Positions 10,071 to 20,740 are shown, counted from the first letter of the stretch. The stretch: DNA of 35,015 bases from Gnetum montanum (GCA_015680685.1 MNCI01010113.1:162808-197822); one strand, 5' to 3'. Translations and numbers: made by a program. The notes: generated from the sequence alone by a model not told the origin.

Positions 10071-12568
10071 TTAGAATGGGGGGTGTCCTCCACGACTAAA
10101 CATTTGGCCATGACAAGGATTAATAAGCAGATAGATAGGATTCATGCATGTGTAGAATATTGGTAACCGTTCATGCTGAAGCCACTAGCTATCTTTTGAT
10201 GTTGTGGTGGCTAGGTAGAAAAATTGTTGGTCACACACTTGATTGTTAAATGTCTAATGGATCAAGATATGAGATGTGTTAACGTGACAGATGTCTGGCC
10301 CATGATTGCATCCTTGATCATGACATGGTATGCATGGATTTGTTGGTCTCCCCACACTTGTAGATTCATTACTTGGGTTTGGAATTGGAGTAATGATGGA
10401 TGGTGGCCCTTGTGTAGGATCAGAGGACAATGATGGTGAAAAGGGAGGCATTGTACCAGATTGGCATTATGCTAGTTCGAATGATGTGGTAGATCCATGA
10501 GTCTTTTGCTTTGGCTTACGACCTTTTCTCCAGAAGGGATGTTTTCGATGTTGCGGTTGAGACCCACTAGTGTCAACATGTCTATGCACATTTGAAGCAC
10601 AAGTGGCATTCGTTTGTTGATATTGTGATGTGAAACCTTCTTGTGTCCTTGGTGGTGGCATGTGATGAGGTGGAGTAGGAGAATATCGAGGGTAAGATAG
10701 ATGGTAAGAGGTGCGAGGTGGTGATCCTTCAAGAGATGTCATGGGTTGATGGTACTTAGGAGAGTGGTAGTGGCAATTTGTAGAGGATGTAGAACTAATT
10801 AGAGAAACAGGGTGTTGAACATAATATCCATGTGGTTTCGGAAAATAGGAAGGATAGGGCTAATTTGATGGTGGCCTCCCCCATGACTGTGGTTGTTACC
10901 ACTGTGGTTGATGACAGTGTTGAGGCTGGTAATAAGTCCTCCTAGGATGGTGCGGTTGGTTGTGGGATTATCTATAATTACCTTGTGGAAGAGGAAATCT
11001 CCTAGGCATGTGCTTCTATACAAATTTTAGATTTAATGCACCTGCCCAATACTCATGTAGATGCAACAAGACTAGGCAATCATCCTTTGGATGGTCATAT
11101 ATGCAGATGTCACATCCATTATCTTTGTCTATGGTTGAGTCTATAGCCTCACTTTCATTAGCCATTTTTCTTGTTTACCAAAAAGTATTCCTAGCTATTT
11201 CTTGGTTTTGTACCCTTTGTTTATTAGGATTGCCTAGCTTGTTTTGCATGATCCTCTCTTTGACCATCTCAACAAGAGTTGTAACATTTTCATATATCCA
11301 TTTTGACATCCTATTAAACCTTGCTTTAAGTTCATCAATAGACTTTTGTAGTGGAAAGGTTTGTTGCGAAATCACCTTATCAAGAGTGGTTTCTTTCTCC
11401 TTACCATAGATATGAACCTCTGTCTATTGAAGAGTTGGGTCCTAGTAATTTTTCTTGACGTTCTCTCATTTGCATATCTCTCCTTCTTCCTTTGCCACAT
11501 GTTCGATCAATTCTCCTGATGGGCTTGTAGCTCATATAATTGACCTGGAGCATACATTCTAAGGGTCTCCCTCATTTCATTATGAAGCCCATCTATGATG
11601 TGAAAAAGTTACCTTTCCTCAAAGAAACCATGGCTTGGGCATTTATTTAGTAACGAATAATATCTATCTAAGGCCATGTCCAAGGGTTCATGTTGTTCTT
11701 GCTTCCATTCTTGGATCTATCTCCTTAAGTTGGACACCCTTGCATAGGTTTGGTATTTCTCGTTGAAGAGTTCCAACATTGTGGACCATCGTTGGATTGA
11801 ATTTGGTTTTAACAATCTATACCACATTTTGGCTATATCAATCAGTATCCTAGGAAAGAGCTTAAGCTTTTGCCACCCACTTTCAATGTTGTACCAGGAA
11901 CAAGCATCATGGAAGGATTGTATATGATGTTGTGGATCTGAATCATAACATCTTGCAAATTTAGGAATATTATTCATATCAAGCTTGGATAGGTGACTTT
12001 CTTTACGATGCTTGCGAGATATCTTAACTACCTTTGTGATATGCATTAGGCTTCGAATTGCCAAAAAGGGTTCATCGTCATTAGATAGGTTGTGATGAAA
12101 ATTTCTATTCGGTTAATTGTGACAATTTTTTCTATGTTCATGTTCATGATTGTGAGTGTTCCTACGAGTTTGATTTTTTCTTCTATTCCGATCCTTTAGT
12201 GGAGCTTTGTCTTCATACCTACATTCATCTTCATCAGAACTAGACGTTGAAAGGAAAGAGGAAGATGAGGAACTAGAAGGATTACCATGGCTTCTATGGT
12301 GTTCCCTAGGGTCCCTTAATTTATTGTTTCTTGGCTTTGAGGAGGTCTTAGGCCTTGAGGCCTCCCCTAGTTTAGGACTTATGTCATCTCCTCCAAGATT
12401 GTCTACCTTAGGTGAATGTAGTCTTTAAGTGTTGTCAGGGTGGTTATGAACATAAGAAACCCTTACATAAGGTTAGTCACTCCAATTTTCTTCATCATAG
12501 ATCTCGTTATTTCTCTAATGAATGCTTTTGCTACATAGTGCATTATCACTTCTTTGTGAGAGAGACAT
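10071..12568 (-). pseudogene. gag of element A2, decayed
   Basis: Gag structural polyprotein of about 830 codons, from MSLSQ at 12568 to RGGHPPF and stop at 10071. In order: an acidic/Ser-rich N-terminal region with an SSSSSSFLS tract near 12240 (absent from A1); a Retrotrans_gag domain (DPQHHIQSFHDAC, KLKLFPRILIDIAKMWY, LELFNEKYQTYARVSNLRR, about 11970-11720); a linker; a zinc knuckle CDICIYDHPKDDC near 11105-11067 (CX2CX3HX4C, the spacing of Athila gag); and a long Pro/His/Ser-rich tail. In-frame stops and one net frameshift inactivate it. The equivalent gag in A1 starts identically. Confidence 0.88.
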
Positions 12569-12674
12569 TATTGTTGGTTTATGGTGTGTGTGATTTAATA
12601 TTTTCTGAAAGATATAGCATTAATACCTTTACAGTGGTCATGTATGATATAACTAATTTAGATAACTAGCACCA

Positions 12675-12692
12675 TTCCCGGCAACAGTGCCA
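12675..12692 (-). other. Primer binding site, tRNA-Asp
   Basis: Sense strand TGGCACTGTTGCCGGGAA, one base after the 5' LTR. It matches the complement of the 3' end of plant tRNA-Asp (TGGCGCCGTTGCCGGGAA) with two G/C-to-A/T transitions. tRNA-Asp priming is characteristic of Athila-type elements. Confidence 0.9.
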
Positions 12693-12693
12693 A

Positions 12694-13517
12694 TGATAAG
12701 CAGCGAGGTACCCCTACACCCAACCATATGAATCATAAGCGTTCACGCACGATCTGGTCAAATTTCGTGGATGGGATTAGTTGTGGCATCTAGATCGTTA
12801 TGCTTTATTCGCAGTTTGCTATCTTCCCACTTGGACGAGTGGTAACTTTATCACGTATGGTTTAGTCCAAAGTGAGGCATATGATGTTGTCTAATCCTAC
12901 ACTGCTCCTAATGATGATAAAGAGATGAATTAATTAAGCTACTAAACAATGGAAAGTAGAATCTAACTAGCCTACATGCGATGGGTGTCTGCTCTTAAAA
13001 ATCCATATACGCCTTGGACTTCGTGAAACTACTTTTGGGATTACCAAGCGTATGTCACTAGGTGTGCCAAATGATACACTGTTGGATTACCAAGCGTATG
13101 TCATTGGATGTGCCAAATGATTCCGCTTAATGATAGTAATAGTAAATAGAAATAAATGAAAACATTAACTAAGAAGAAAAAAAATTAAACAATTAAAGTA
13201 ATAATAAATCTAAGTGAATGCGACAATGATGGAAGTAATCTCAATCTTTATTTCCAGTCATGTAACATGTCCAAGTATGTTACACTCAAACAAAGGTGTA
13301 GTACAATTACAAACATCACATTGCGGGCATGTACTGGGAATAACAGGAATCTAAGAAAGACTATCAAAAATTGAGAACTAAAATTATCTTCCCTCTATTA
13401 TTTTTCAACTATACCCCCAAGTGTTGTATTTATAGGTTAGCATAGAGGAGACAATATCGAATATCTGATATCTCTTCCTGGGCTTCGATATTGGGCCGAG
13501 AAATTCATGACTCATCA
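12694..13517 (-). repeat. 5' LTR of element A2 (subfamily A)
   Basis: An 824-bp LTR partner of 4823-5704. TATA box on the minus strand, CTATAAATACAA, at 13424-13435. GATATC-like boxes (GATATC, GAATATC, CAATATC) are packed at about 13451-13475. It ends TTATCA next to the PBS. Differences from the 3' LTR are mainly transitions, plus loss of several boxes. Confidence 0.92.
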
Positions 13518-13522
13518 CTCGC

Positions 13523-14034
13523 AATCAAATTGAACTTACAACCATAAGAAAGCCAAACATATTTTTTGGAGTGTTGAAATCAAAAATAGATAAAAAATAA
13601 CATAAAGTTATGTTGGATTAACATTTTTGTCCAAATTAAATATGTGACAATTGTGTTTTTTATTATAATATCAATATATGAATAAATTTTTAAAAAAACT
13701 TCTCGAAGTTACTTCAAGCTTACAACTCCTAATAAAACTAAATAAAAGTTAACTCTAAGGGTGGTACACCTATAAGTCTTGATGAAGATGTACTCGTAAG
13801 TTGACTCATACTTATGTTTTTTCTATGGATCTAATATTTCTTCAACGAATTTGATTTGTTTAATGGATCTTATATTTTTCTAGCGAATTTATTTAGTATT
13901 ACATGCAATGCCACTAAATTCAGTAAGTGATCCTTTAAGCAGATTCAATGCTTCTTTGCCATTCTACAAGTCACCTATGATTTATATAAATTTATCATTC
14001 AAGAAATTTCTAGAATGTATGTTTTTGTGCAAAT
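13523..14034. other. Intergenic, with a short tandem repeat
   Basis: AT-rich flank of element A2 with no gene seen. Two 28-nt copies starting ATGGATCT and ending CGAATTT lie at 13825-13852 and 13863-13890 (period 38). Confidence 0.5.
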
Positions 14035-14460
14035 TTTGGATGTTGTTCATGCATGTTATTTATTAAACTCATTTTTATTAATAGAATTTATTGATTAGGT
14101 GATGGTTTCTAAGGCCTTTGCTATTGGTGTTTTCAATCATGGTCATGCTTTAGTAATTATTCGAACGTGTACTCCCTTTTTTAATCTAGCATCTTCTGAA
14201 TTTCGAAGGGATACTTATTTTGTTAAATTGTTGAATCTTCCATTGAGTTTTAAAAAAATTGAAAGGCATATTATCTTTCAACTTGGACTACTTAAGTATT
14301 TTAAAACTTAGCTACAATAGTGGTTTTCATAGAATTCGATATATAATTGAGGTAGATGTTAATTTGCTGGTGTAATTAATTGTGTGCAAAAGATTGTTTA
14401 TTACAATCTTTCAAAGTCATGTCACTATTGTTTGATTCATGTCCTCATGTGATGAAAAAA
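14035..14460 (+). pseudogene. Second LINE ORF1 remnant (DUF4283-like and zinc-knuckle region)
   Basis: Plus-strand translation gives VVHACYLLNSFLLIEF, then after one stop a 70-codon stretch (14099-14311) with VFNHGHALVIIRTCTPFFN and YFVKLLNLPLSF, then YYNLSKSCHYC near 14400. This parallels the ORF1 of the LINE at 3800-4330 (VLHACYFFESFLLIKL...CIELENLPL) and the usual LINE order of DUF4283-like domain then CCHC knuckle. Only ORF1 was recognised; endonuclease and RT were not found downstream. Confidence 0.6.
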
Positions 14461-15660
14461 AAGGCTATGCAAGTCATAGGTTTGATTCTACTAGGTAGCA
14501 CTAAGTTACAAACTTCTATAAAATTTGGGATGTACCTATGTTAAACTAATTGTACCTTTGATGAAAATTCAAGTTAAATCAATTTCAAAGAATTTTTTAA
14601 TCACTAGGGAGAAATAAATATGTTTTCTTTAAGGTTTTCCAAATCTTGATTCATATGGTTTCCAAATACTTCATAATAAAAAACATCAAGGAAGCTATTG
14701 GACAACATGTTCAAGATATTTTAACTACTAATAATTCGTCTACAACTCAAAATATGGAGATAATATCTTTTGATAATGTTGATTCTATTAATAGGATAAG
14801 GGCCTCATCCTCCTTGACAAGGTAGAACCCCTCCGGCTAATGTTTATGTTTAAGATATTTTAACTAGTAAGATATTTTTCAAAAGGAATCCTCAAAATTG
14901 TTAAATCTTTCCTTTTTTGTTGATGATTTGGAACATCTCTTCTTTGTAGTATGCTACTTTTGTACTTTGAATTTTTATTTTTAACATATATATATATATA
15001 TTAGGGTCGAACACCCATGAAGGCTGTATAGTCAAATGGTAGCTTACTCAAGACTTTGATGTTGGTCACATATCCTTTTGATATGTATCATGTTAGAAAG
15101 GATTAACCACAAGGAGATGATGAAATTGTGATTCATACGCAATAGAAAGGATTAAGAAAGATGAGATTGGAGAATCTGTAGTTATAGCAAGGCCAGGTTT
15201 TGAATCGAAACAATTTCATTTACATTCCAAATATCCCTACGTACTCTGTCCCATTAACGTTCCCAGCCACAAGTGGTTCTAGAACAAAATACTCAATATC
15301 GGCAATGAGGACTTGCCTGTATTGAAATTAAACATTTAAGCCTCACATTTCCTTTGGCTTTCAGTATCAACACCACCACCAACACTGAAAAATTACAAGA
15401 AGGTGGTTATTACAGTCCAGAGAGGGTGCAGAGCAATGTTATTAGACAGCAACCTGACCTGTTGAAGTACTCGTTTTCCTACCTCCAACATTCATTGTGC
15501 ATTTATGCATGTAACTGCAAGTGAGACATAGCACAAGCTCATTCACAGCAAAACAAATCAACAGGAATTTTCCCTTGTCCGGTATTATATATACGTTGAA
15601 TGCCAGTGATGACTGACATATGATACATTGCATTGCAGGACCTGCAACAACAGAAACAGA
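14461..15660. other. Intergenic / 3' flank of the TPR gene
   Basis: No coding gene supported. It contains an (AT)8 run at 14986-15001. A B-box-like GGTTTGATTCTAC lies at about 14482. A 63-codon minus-strand open stretch (15442-15633) lies in the probable 3' UTR and has no recognisable family. The part next to 15660 is probably 3' UTR of the minus-strand gene. Confidence 0.4.
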
Positions 15661-15692
15661 AACTTGAACCAGTCGTCGCTGCAGCTTATCTC

Positions 15693-17404
15693 CTAAAACG
15701 CGACCTCCTTGGCCAGAGATGTCATCTGTTGAAAGACTCGTAACCGATTTCTCTTTCTCGACGACACGGAAATGTGAAGGGCCTCGTCTCTGGGCTTATG
15801 CAACTCTGAAATCTCACGCAGAATATCCCTGGCCCTATCCACCATTTTAGATTCCGAAGCATCCTCCTCGTCGTTAGTCCTGCTGCTGCTGTTGATAACA
15901 GTCCTCGCGATGTCGGCAGCTTCTTCCAACTTTCCTTGCCTCATCAGGCATACTGCTAAGTTGCACGCTTTGTTGTCGTCTGCGTCCATCTGCTGCGCTT
16001 TTCTGCACCAAACGGTCCGCTGTTTTTTCAATCCATGGAAACGACAATTTTATTGACAGGTCCAAATTATCATTTCAGGAATTGACCAGCAAAATACCTG
16101 TACACAACCTCCGCTGCGCTGTAGTTTTTCTGCTGAAGATAGGCCCAGCCGAGATTGCTCTGCCAAGTAAGAGGTGCCACGACCATGAGACGTTGCAGAA
16201 ACACAAACTCATAGAAGGACGACTTCATTCAAATGCAATTGAACTAATGCAAGGAACAGGGATTCAGAAACTAGCAAGGTAATTGTACTACCACGACCAT
16301 GAGACATGCGAAAAAATAAAATGATGAAACAAACAAGGAACACGGATTCAGAAACTAGCAAGCTAACCGTCCTGCCACCGTGCCACGACCATGAGAAACA
16401 ATTTCAAAAGTGATCGAAATTATCGAACTAATGCAAAGAACGCAGATGCATAAACTAGGAAGCTAATTGTACCAGCAGGCGCGTTGTTTCTTTGATAATT
16501 GAAACCTGGAACTTTCTCCCATGCGAGCGCGCCGTTTTGGTAAACCTGCCATTGAATGCAGCACCTTGCTGGATCTGAAGAAGCTTATGCTTCAAAAGAG
16601 TAATCTGCTCATCCACCTTTCCACATTTCTGTAGCATTAAAGGAAAATTACATTACAACCAACAACTCAAACCGGTAGGCTTACATCATGGAATCACAAA
16701 AAGATACAGTGTAGAGATATATTGTTATCAATCAACAGAAACGAATTCAATTAACCTGAATCACATTTCGAAAGAAAACAGATCGATCCGAATACGAGAG
16801 AAGGTAAGAAAAAGAGAAAACCAGAGAAATTAAAGCACCGGTGACAAAAGACCAGAAACGATAGATATTAGAGAACAAGTACCTTGTAAAGGTCAATAAG
16901 GAGATTATCAAGCGAATCCTGTGCGAGCGCAGAGCAAAGATGGCGATAAGATTCGATACAAGCAATGGCCTCCAGCGTCTTTTGCTGTTGCTTGAGCACA
17001 ACGGCCATATCTTTGAGAGCGCTATCCACTCTATCGCCCGCCATTATCGCCTCTTTAAAAGCTTCAACCGCCGCAGCCGCATCCTTGTCAACGAGCTGCG
17101 CGCAAATCAATGCCTTCCATATCAATCCGGTGCTCTTCCTCTCCCAAATATCAAGCAAGTCGCCAGAAAAATAAAGCATAAACAACAAACGAAGAGAGAA
17201 GTATCAAGAAACCAGAACCTGAAGGTGCTTAGCCCTGCCATAGGGCGTGCCACGGTCTGGAACCTTGCTTCGCGGAGAAGGCTGCAAGAGAATCTTCGGC
17301 TCAAACATATTGGTGCCCGTCCTTTTTGCGTTTCCTAAACCTCTGCAACAATCTGCAGCCGCGACTGCGTTAGGCGGAAGATCGATTTGCGTTGATCGAC
17401 TCAT
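15693..17404 (-). CDS. TPR protein of MS5/POLLENLESS3/SDI1 family, five exons
   Basis: CDS join on the minus strand: 17404-17219, 17095-16883, 16628-16473, 16159-16098, 16002-15693. This gives 927 nt, 308 residues, with all introns GT-AG (123, 254, 313 and 95 nt). The frame is kept through every junction, and joined residues match the family at each: AKHLQ/LVDKD, LYK/KCGKVDEQ, TTRLL/SNLGWAYLQQ, VVYR/KAQQMD. Family hallmarks are RAKHLQLVDKD (57-67), AGDRVDSALKDMAVVLKQQ, KTARSHGRKFQVS and DDNKACNLAVCL. The TPR helices span about 63-250. The basic C-tail ends at SLAKEVAF. Length fits the family (about 300). The ATG is the first in frame after a TGA. Relatives act in sulfur-starvation responses (SDI1, restraining aliphatic glucosinolate synthesis through MYB28 in Arabidopsis) or in male meiosis exit (MS5/TDM1). 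Which role applies here cannot be told. No break was seen. Confidence 0.92.
16177..16470. repeat. Three diverged tandem units filling intron 3
   Basis: CCACGACCATGAGA recurs at 16177, 16291 and 16383. Between copies, GGATTCAGAAACTAGCAAG-type sequence is followed by GTAATTGTACT, CTAACCGTCCT or CTAATTGTACC. The unit is 92-114 bp. The outermost copy ends in the exon 3 donor (CTG/GTACAATTAG on the minus strand), so the intron seems to have grown by duplication next to its 5' splice site. Confidence 0.8.
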
Positions 17405-17477
17405 GGAGCAGAAGCTGCCTGGAAGGATCGAAAACAGCGGAATGACTCTGGACGTTATTCCGTCCAGGTGCGGACAT
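17370..17477 (-). CDS. Possible overlapping upstream ORF
   Basis: An ATG at 17477 opens 35 codons that overlap the main start (17404) in another frame and end with TAA at 17370-17372. If transcription starts upstream of 17477, this uORF would limit main-ORF translation. It has no recognisable peptide and may be chance. Confidence 0.25.
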   Translation of the reverse strand: MSAPGRNNVQSHSAVFDPSRQLLLHESINANRSSA

Positions 17478-17680
17478 GCGCAGATTCAAACGGAATCAAA
17501 ACCAATTGATTTGGCGCAGGAAACAAGCAATGAATCTGGCCCTTATTCCGTCCAGATGCCGAAACTGCCAACAGTGGTATCCAAAAAACCACGACACGAA
17601 TCTGGATTAGATTGTGTGCAGCACTTGTTTTTAAATTATTGCTAATGCAGTTCTGGTGCGTTTATATTTAAACATCCAAA
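17405..17680 (-). promoter_or_regulatory. Upstream region of the TPR gene: TATA-like box and EIL-type motifs
   Basis: On the minus strand GTTTAAATATAAACG at about 17659-17673 is the best TATA-like box, about 255 bp upstream of the ATG. ATGAATCT (17530-17537) and ACGAATCT (17596-17603), read on the plus strand, both fit AYGWAYCT, the consensus reported for EIN3-like/SLIM1 factors. They form part of imperfect repeats with the core AATCTGG; a third, AATGACTCTGG near 17439, has one mismatch. TTATTCCGTCCAG is also repeated (17455, 17543). The start site is not determined, so some of this may be 5' UTR. Confidence 0.45.
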
Positions 17681-18698
17681 GCTGTGCGATTTTCTTTATT
17701 CACTGGTCTGGATCACGTCCACGTTCGTTGTACAGAGCTGCCGCTGTTTGACATATGAATGTGGCCGCAATTACGTTCAGGTTCATCTCCCTCCTTGAAC
17801 ACGGCTTTTGGCTGTAAATACAGCAGGGCAGTTGAGTTGAAACTTGAAAAGATTTCTAACCAACTCACAAATTATTAGACACGTGCACGTCCCCATTCAC
17901 ACTTGTTTTAGCATGGTTTACCGTGATCTTGGGTATGTATTGAAGGAGAATCATGTTTTTAAAATGAGGATGCATATGCGTGTGACATTTTGCCCACGAA
18001 ATATAACAGTTGGCTCAAGTGCCTCATCCGCATATGCGTACAAAAATATAAAAGATAAGTATATATAAAAAATAAAAAGGTTTGCTACTACATTATTATG
18101 AAAGTTTCAAGGAGATGTACTTTTTATTTTTGCAATCTTGGTGCTTTTATTTAATCTATGATTGGTTGACCTTTAGGGCATGTATGGTTGGTTGAATTTG
18201 TGAATGTTGAGTCACCGTCGATGTAGATGTTGAATCCAAAGATTCATGAATCGTTGTGGATTAATTTATCTAGAAAGAATCCAAAAATTAATAAAAGTTG
18301 GTGTTTCATGGTCGCTTCAAAAGAATCTCACAATCCATCATTGTAGAATGATACAAAACCAAACAACTTTTTTATTTGAAGAAGTTGAATTCACAAATAC
18401 CAGATATGAAGACTCAATGATGACATCGTATGTTTGGCTAACCATTAAGATAAACGAAGCATTCAATGATAACGTACTATAATGGACAAAGGTAATAAAG
18501 GATTCGATGATGACATACCTATAAAGTTAGTAAACAATATAAACTTTGATTTAGTTTGAAGATAAGGAACAAAAGACAATAAATGAATTTGTCTCATTCT
18601 TATTTTTATGAATAGTTATTTTTTAAGAATTGATGGATGGGTGTACTTGTTAATGGCCCCAACTCCTACCTTTTTCTTCAATTTTATCTACTAGCTTA
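17681..18698. other. Intergenic DNA
   Basis: No gene, repeat end or RNA supported. A 78-codon plus-strand stretch at 18246-18482 has no family resemblance. GGGCATGTATGGTTGGTTG at about 18177 looks like the terminus of some MITEs, but no inverted partner was found. Confidence 0.4.
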
Positions 18699-18731
18699 GA
18701 TATATATATATATATATCTCTCTCTCTCTAT
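18699..18731. repeat. Compound microsatellite (AT)n(CT)n
   Basis: ATATATATATATATAT followed by CTCTCTCTCT, read directly. Confidence 0.95.
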
Positions 18732-18806
18732 CAATTCGTTGAGATGATTTTAAAGAAGAAGATGTTAACCAAGCCCGAGATGAGGTAACAAGATAACTAA
18801 AAATAG

Positions 18807-18903
18807 AATCACTCATCCCTCCAATGTTTCTCTACCACATACCTAATTTAGTTTTACCCTCTTGGTCAAGTTTGCTCTATAAACAGAGGAGGGATGAGTG
18901 ATT
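18807..18903. repeat. Perfect 16-bp inverted repeat, 65-nt loop
   Basis: AATCACTCATCCCTCC at 18807-18822 is exactly complementary to GGAGGGATGAGTGATT at 18888-18903. The 97-bp unit could be a small foldback or MITE. No clear target duplication was found at its edges. Its right arm runs into GTGATTTATCACC, which has a further inverted match at 19287-19299. Confidence 0.8.
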
Positions 18904-19268
18904 TATCACCAAATTACAAAACTATGGTTTAAAGGAATGTAACTATTTATCCTAAAGTCCCTTAATTAATATATAAGGCTATGTGCAATAGGAACTATGT
19001 GATAAAGTGGAAATGAGTGTTTTGAAAATTCAAATGGCTTTGAAATAATCATAAATTAAAAAATCATGCTTGATTCAACAAATTTTTATTATATACAATT
19101 GTGTAACAACTTTGAACATATTTAATTTTATTGATTCTCACCTTAAAACCGAATGAAAGTTGCTTGGAGTTTCTTTTATTATCCTTAGCAAAGACTTACA
19201 ATAAATAGTATATTAAAGTTTTAAATTAAAAATTAAAAATAATATTTCTTAACTGTTGTATGATTTAG

Positions 19269-19299
19269 AATCACCTCCATTGTTAGGAGGTGATAAATC
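19269..19299. repeat. Hairpin related to the upstream inverted repeat
   Basis: ATCACCTCC (19270-19278) pairs with GGAGGTGAT (19286-19294) over a 7-nt loop. It continues into GGTGATAAATCAC (19287-19299), the exact inverse of 18898-18910. Together with 18807-18903 this suggests one foldback element of about 0.5 kb with arms AATCAC..CCTCC. Confidence 0.6.
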
Positions 19300-19379
19300 A
19301 CGGATTCTATGATTATTTGTAGAATTCTCCATCATCATCTTGTCAAGAATTTAAAGGATGCATAACTATGAGTTTTTTA

Positions 19380-20740
19380 CCATTGGATATTCCTTGGGAC
19401 AAATGAAATAGGGTAAAAAAATTAGAGAACCCTGGATGCTGTTGTGACAATTACTATTGGCCAAGTAGCTCAAAAATTATCAAATTGAAAAATTGCTTTC
19501 ACCACCTCTAGTGAAGATTGTCCCTGGCTAAATATTTGCATTTGTGGTGGGAAATGAGCCTATAGAAGAATCAATGACAAAGCTCTCATTCAACAATTAC
19601 AATGTTCAAGGAACATAATTGCAAGATCTTAATTATTACAAGGTTTCAATTAAGCAAGTCATGTATTACTAATTTTACCATGAAAATATTATGCAGGAAA
19701 AGATGCGTTAATGTTGGCAGCAACTCTTGAACAAAGTAAATTTTGTAGTTCTTCATCCCAAATGTTTGGATTTTGAAAAGGGAATTTGCAAAGTTTCAAG
19801 TTAATTAGATCACCTTGAAAGTTGAAACCAACAAAAGAAAGGTGGGCTAAATCTTAGATAATAGGATGACGCATTATGATGTACCTTGGCATCCCCAAAA
19901 TGATTGATGAGAGGAAATTCATCATTCACAGATTTCTTCAGAGTAGCAGAGATTTCTACTACATTTGCCAAGAATTGCTGGCCTATCTCGTGAGATGCTG
20001 CAACATGTATAGTTGACCATTCTGTCTAGCTGAACTATGGATATGCCATTCCAACATCACTAGCAAAGGCCATGCTAGTTGGTTCAAGAATCTACCAACC
20101 CAACAAAAAACAAGTCCATAATTAGTTATCCAATCATGCCATTTTATGCCATTTTTCATTAAACAAATGCAAGTTTGCCAAAGACTACTTCAAGTATGGG
20201 TTCACTGTTCTCTCAGAAATTGTTCAGAGACGCCAAAATAGGATTCAAGCTTTCAAAGCTTCATAAAAAACTTATGGTATTATTAATACAAATTTGTAGC
20301 CAAAGAATAAAACCTACATCTTTGGAAGAAAGTCATCAGTGGTCAGCTCGATTCTTGGGTTAATAACTTCAAGTTTCATTAATAGAAACTGAAGAAAAGG
20401 AGAAACAAAATCAATGACCCTTATTCATTTACCAAATGGCTAAGTAAATAAACCCTAAATACAAAATTTTCAGCAATTTACCTCAACTTGGCATTGAAGA
20501 GACTACACATAATTGATGATCTAATCTAGCATCATAGCTTTACTTGTAATCTGCAAGAAAATTACACATTTTCAAATTCAGCACCTCTTTCAAATTACAA
20601 AGTGGAATGTGAAAACTGTCAATGTCTATCTTTTTGATACCTTCATCTGCATAGCGAGGGGAATCTTTGATGAGATTTTTAAAGTAAGAGGAGGCCTCTT
20701 ATGCCCCCCAAGGATTCGATGTTCTATAGCCACCCATGTT
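19380..20740 (-). pseudogene. Possible exon remnants of an unrecognised gene
   Basis: Minus-strand stretches read like protein but match no family I recognise. The first is 20698-20543 (52 codons; EASSYFKNLIKDSPRYADEG, DIDSFHIPLCNLKEVLNL), followed by a possible AA/GTAAAG donor. The second is 19997-19885 between GCAG and AAG/GTACAT (SHEIGQQFLANVVEISATL, KKSVNDEFPLINHFGDAK). The third, near 19540-19460, contains QSSLEVVKAIFQF. Stops lie between and upstream of them, and element A1 inserted about 100 bp upstream, so this would be a broken gene or a decayed repeat. A plus-strand alternative at 20172-20268 (FAKDYFKYGFTVLSEIV) is also open. Confidence 0.3.

Larger units (their letters stand above)
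4823..13517 (-). mobile_element. Element A2: Athila-like Ty3/gypsy element lacking pol, gag + ORF2
   Basis: An 8695-bp element in minus orientation, bounded by two LTRs and flanked by CTCGT (4818-4822) and CTCGC (13518-13522), a target duplication with one mismatch. Order on the minus strand: 5' LTR (13517-12694), tRNA-Asp PBS, gag (12568-10071), T-rich spacer, conserved block, internal promoter-like region, ORF2 (8163-5890), PPT, 3' LTR (5704-4823). No RT, RNase H or integrase sequence lies between gag and ORF2, where the relative at 28080-34823 has pol. It would need enzymes supplied in trans. Confidence 0.88.

Noticed and set aside
10224-12669. Plus-strand open stretches across element A2
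   Set aside because: They are antisense to gag, whose minus-strand reading is supported by the A1 homologue.
15001-15060. tRNA-like gene around ATAGTCAAATGGTAGC
   Set aside because: A-box-like and B-box-like pieces are in the wrong order and no cloverleaf can be drawn.
16940-17645. Two 132-codon plus-strand open stretches (16940-17338 and 17247-17645)
   Set aside because: They lie antisense to exons 1-2 and upstream DNA of the well-supported TPR gene and have no family resemblance; they are frame shadows.
18246-18482. 78-codon plus-strand open stretch as a gene
   Set aside because: No recognisable motif, no splice context, AT-rich composition like its surroundings.
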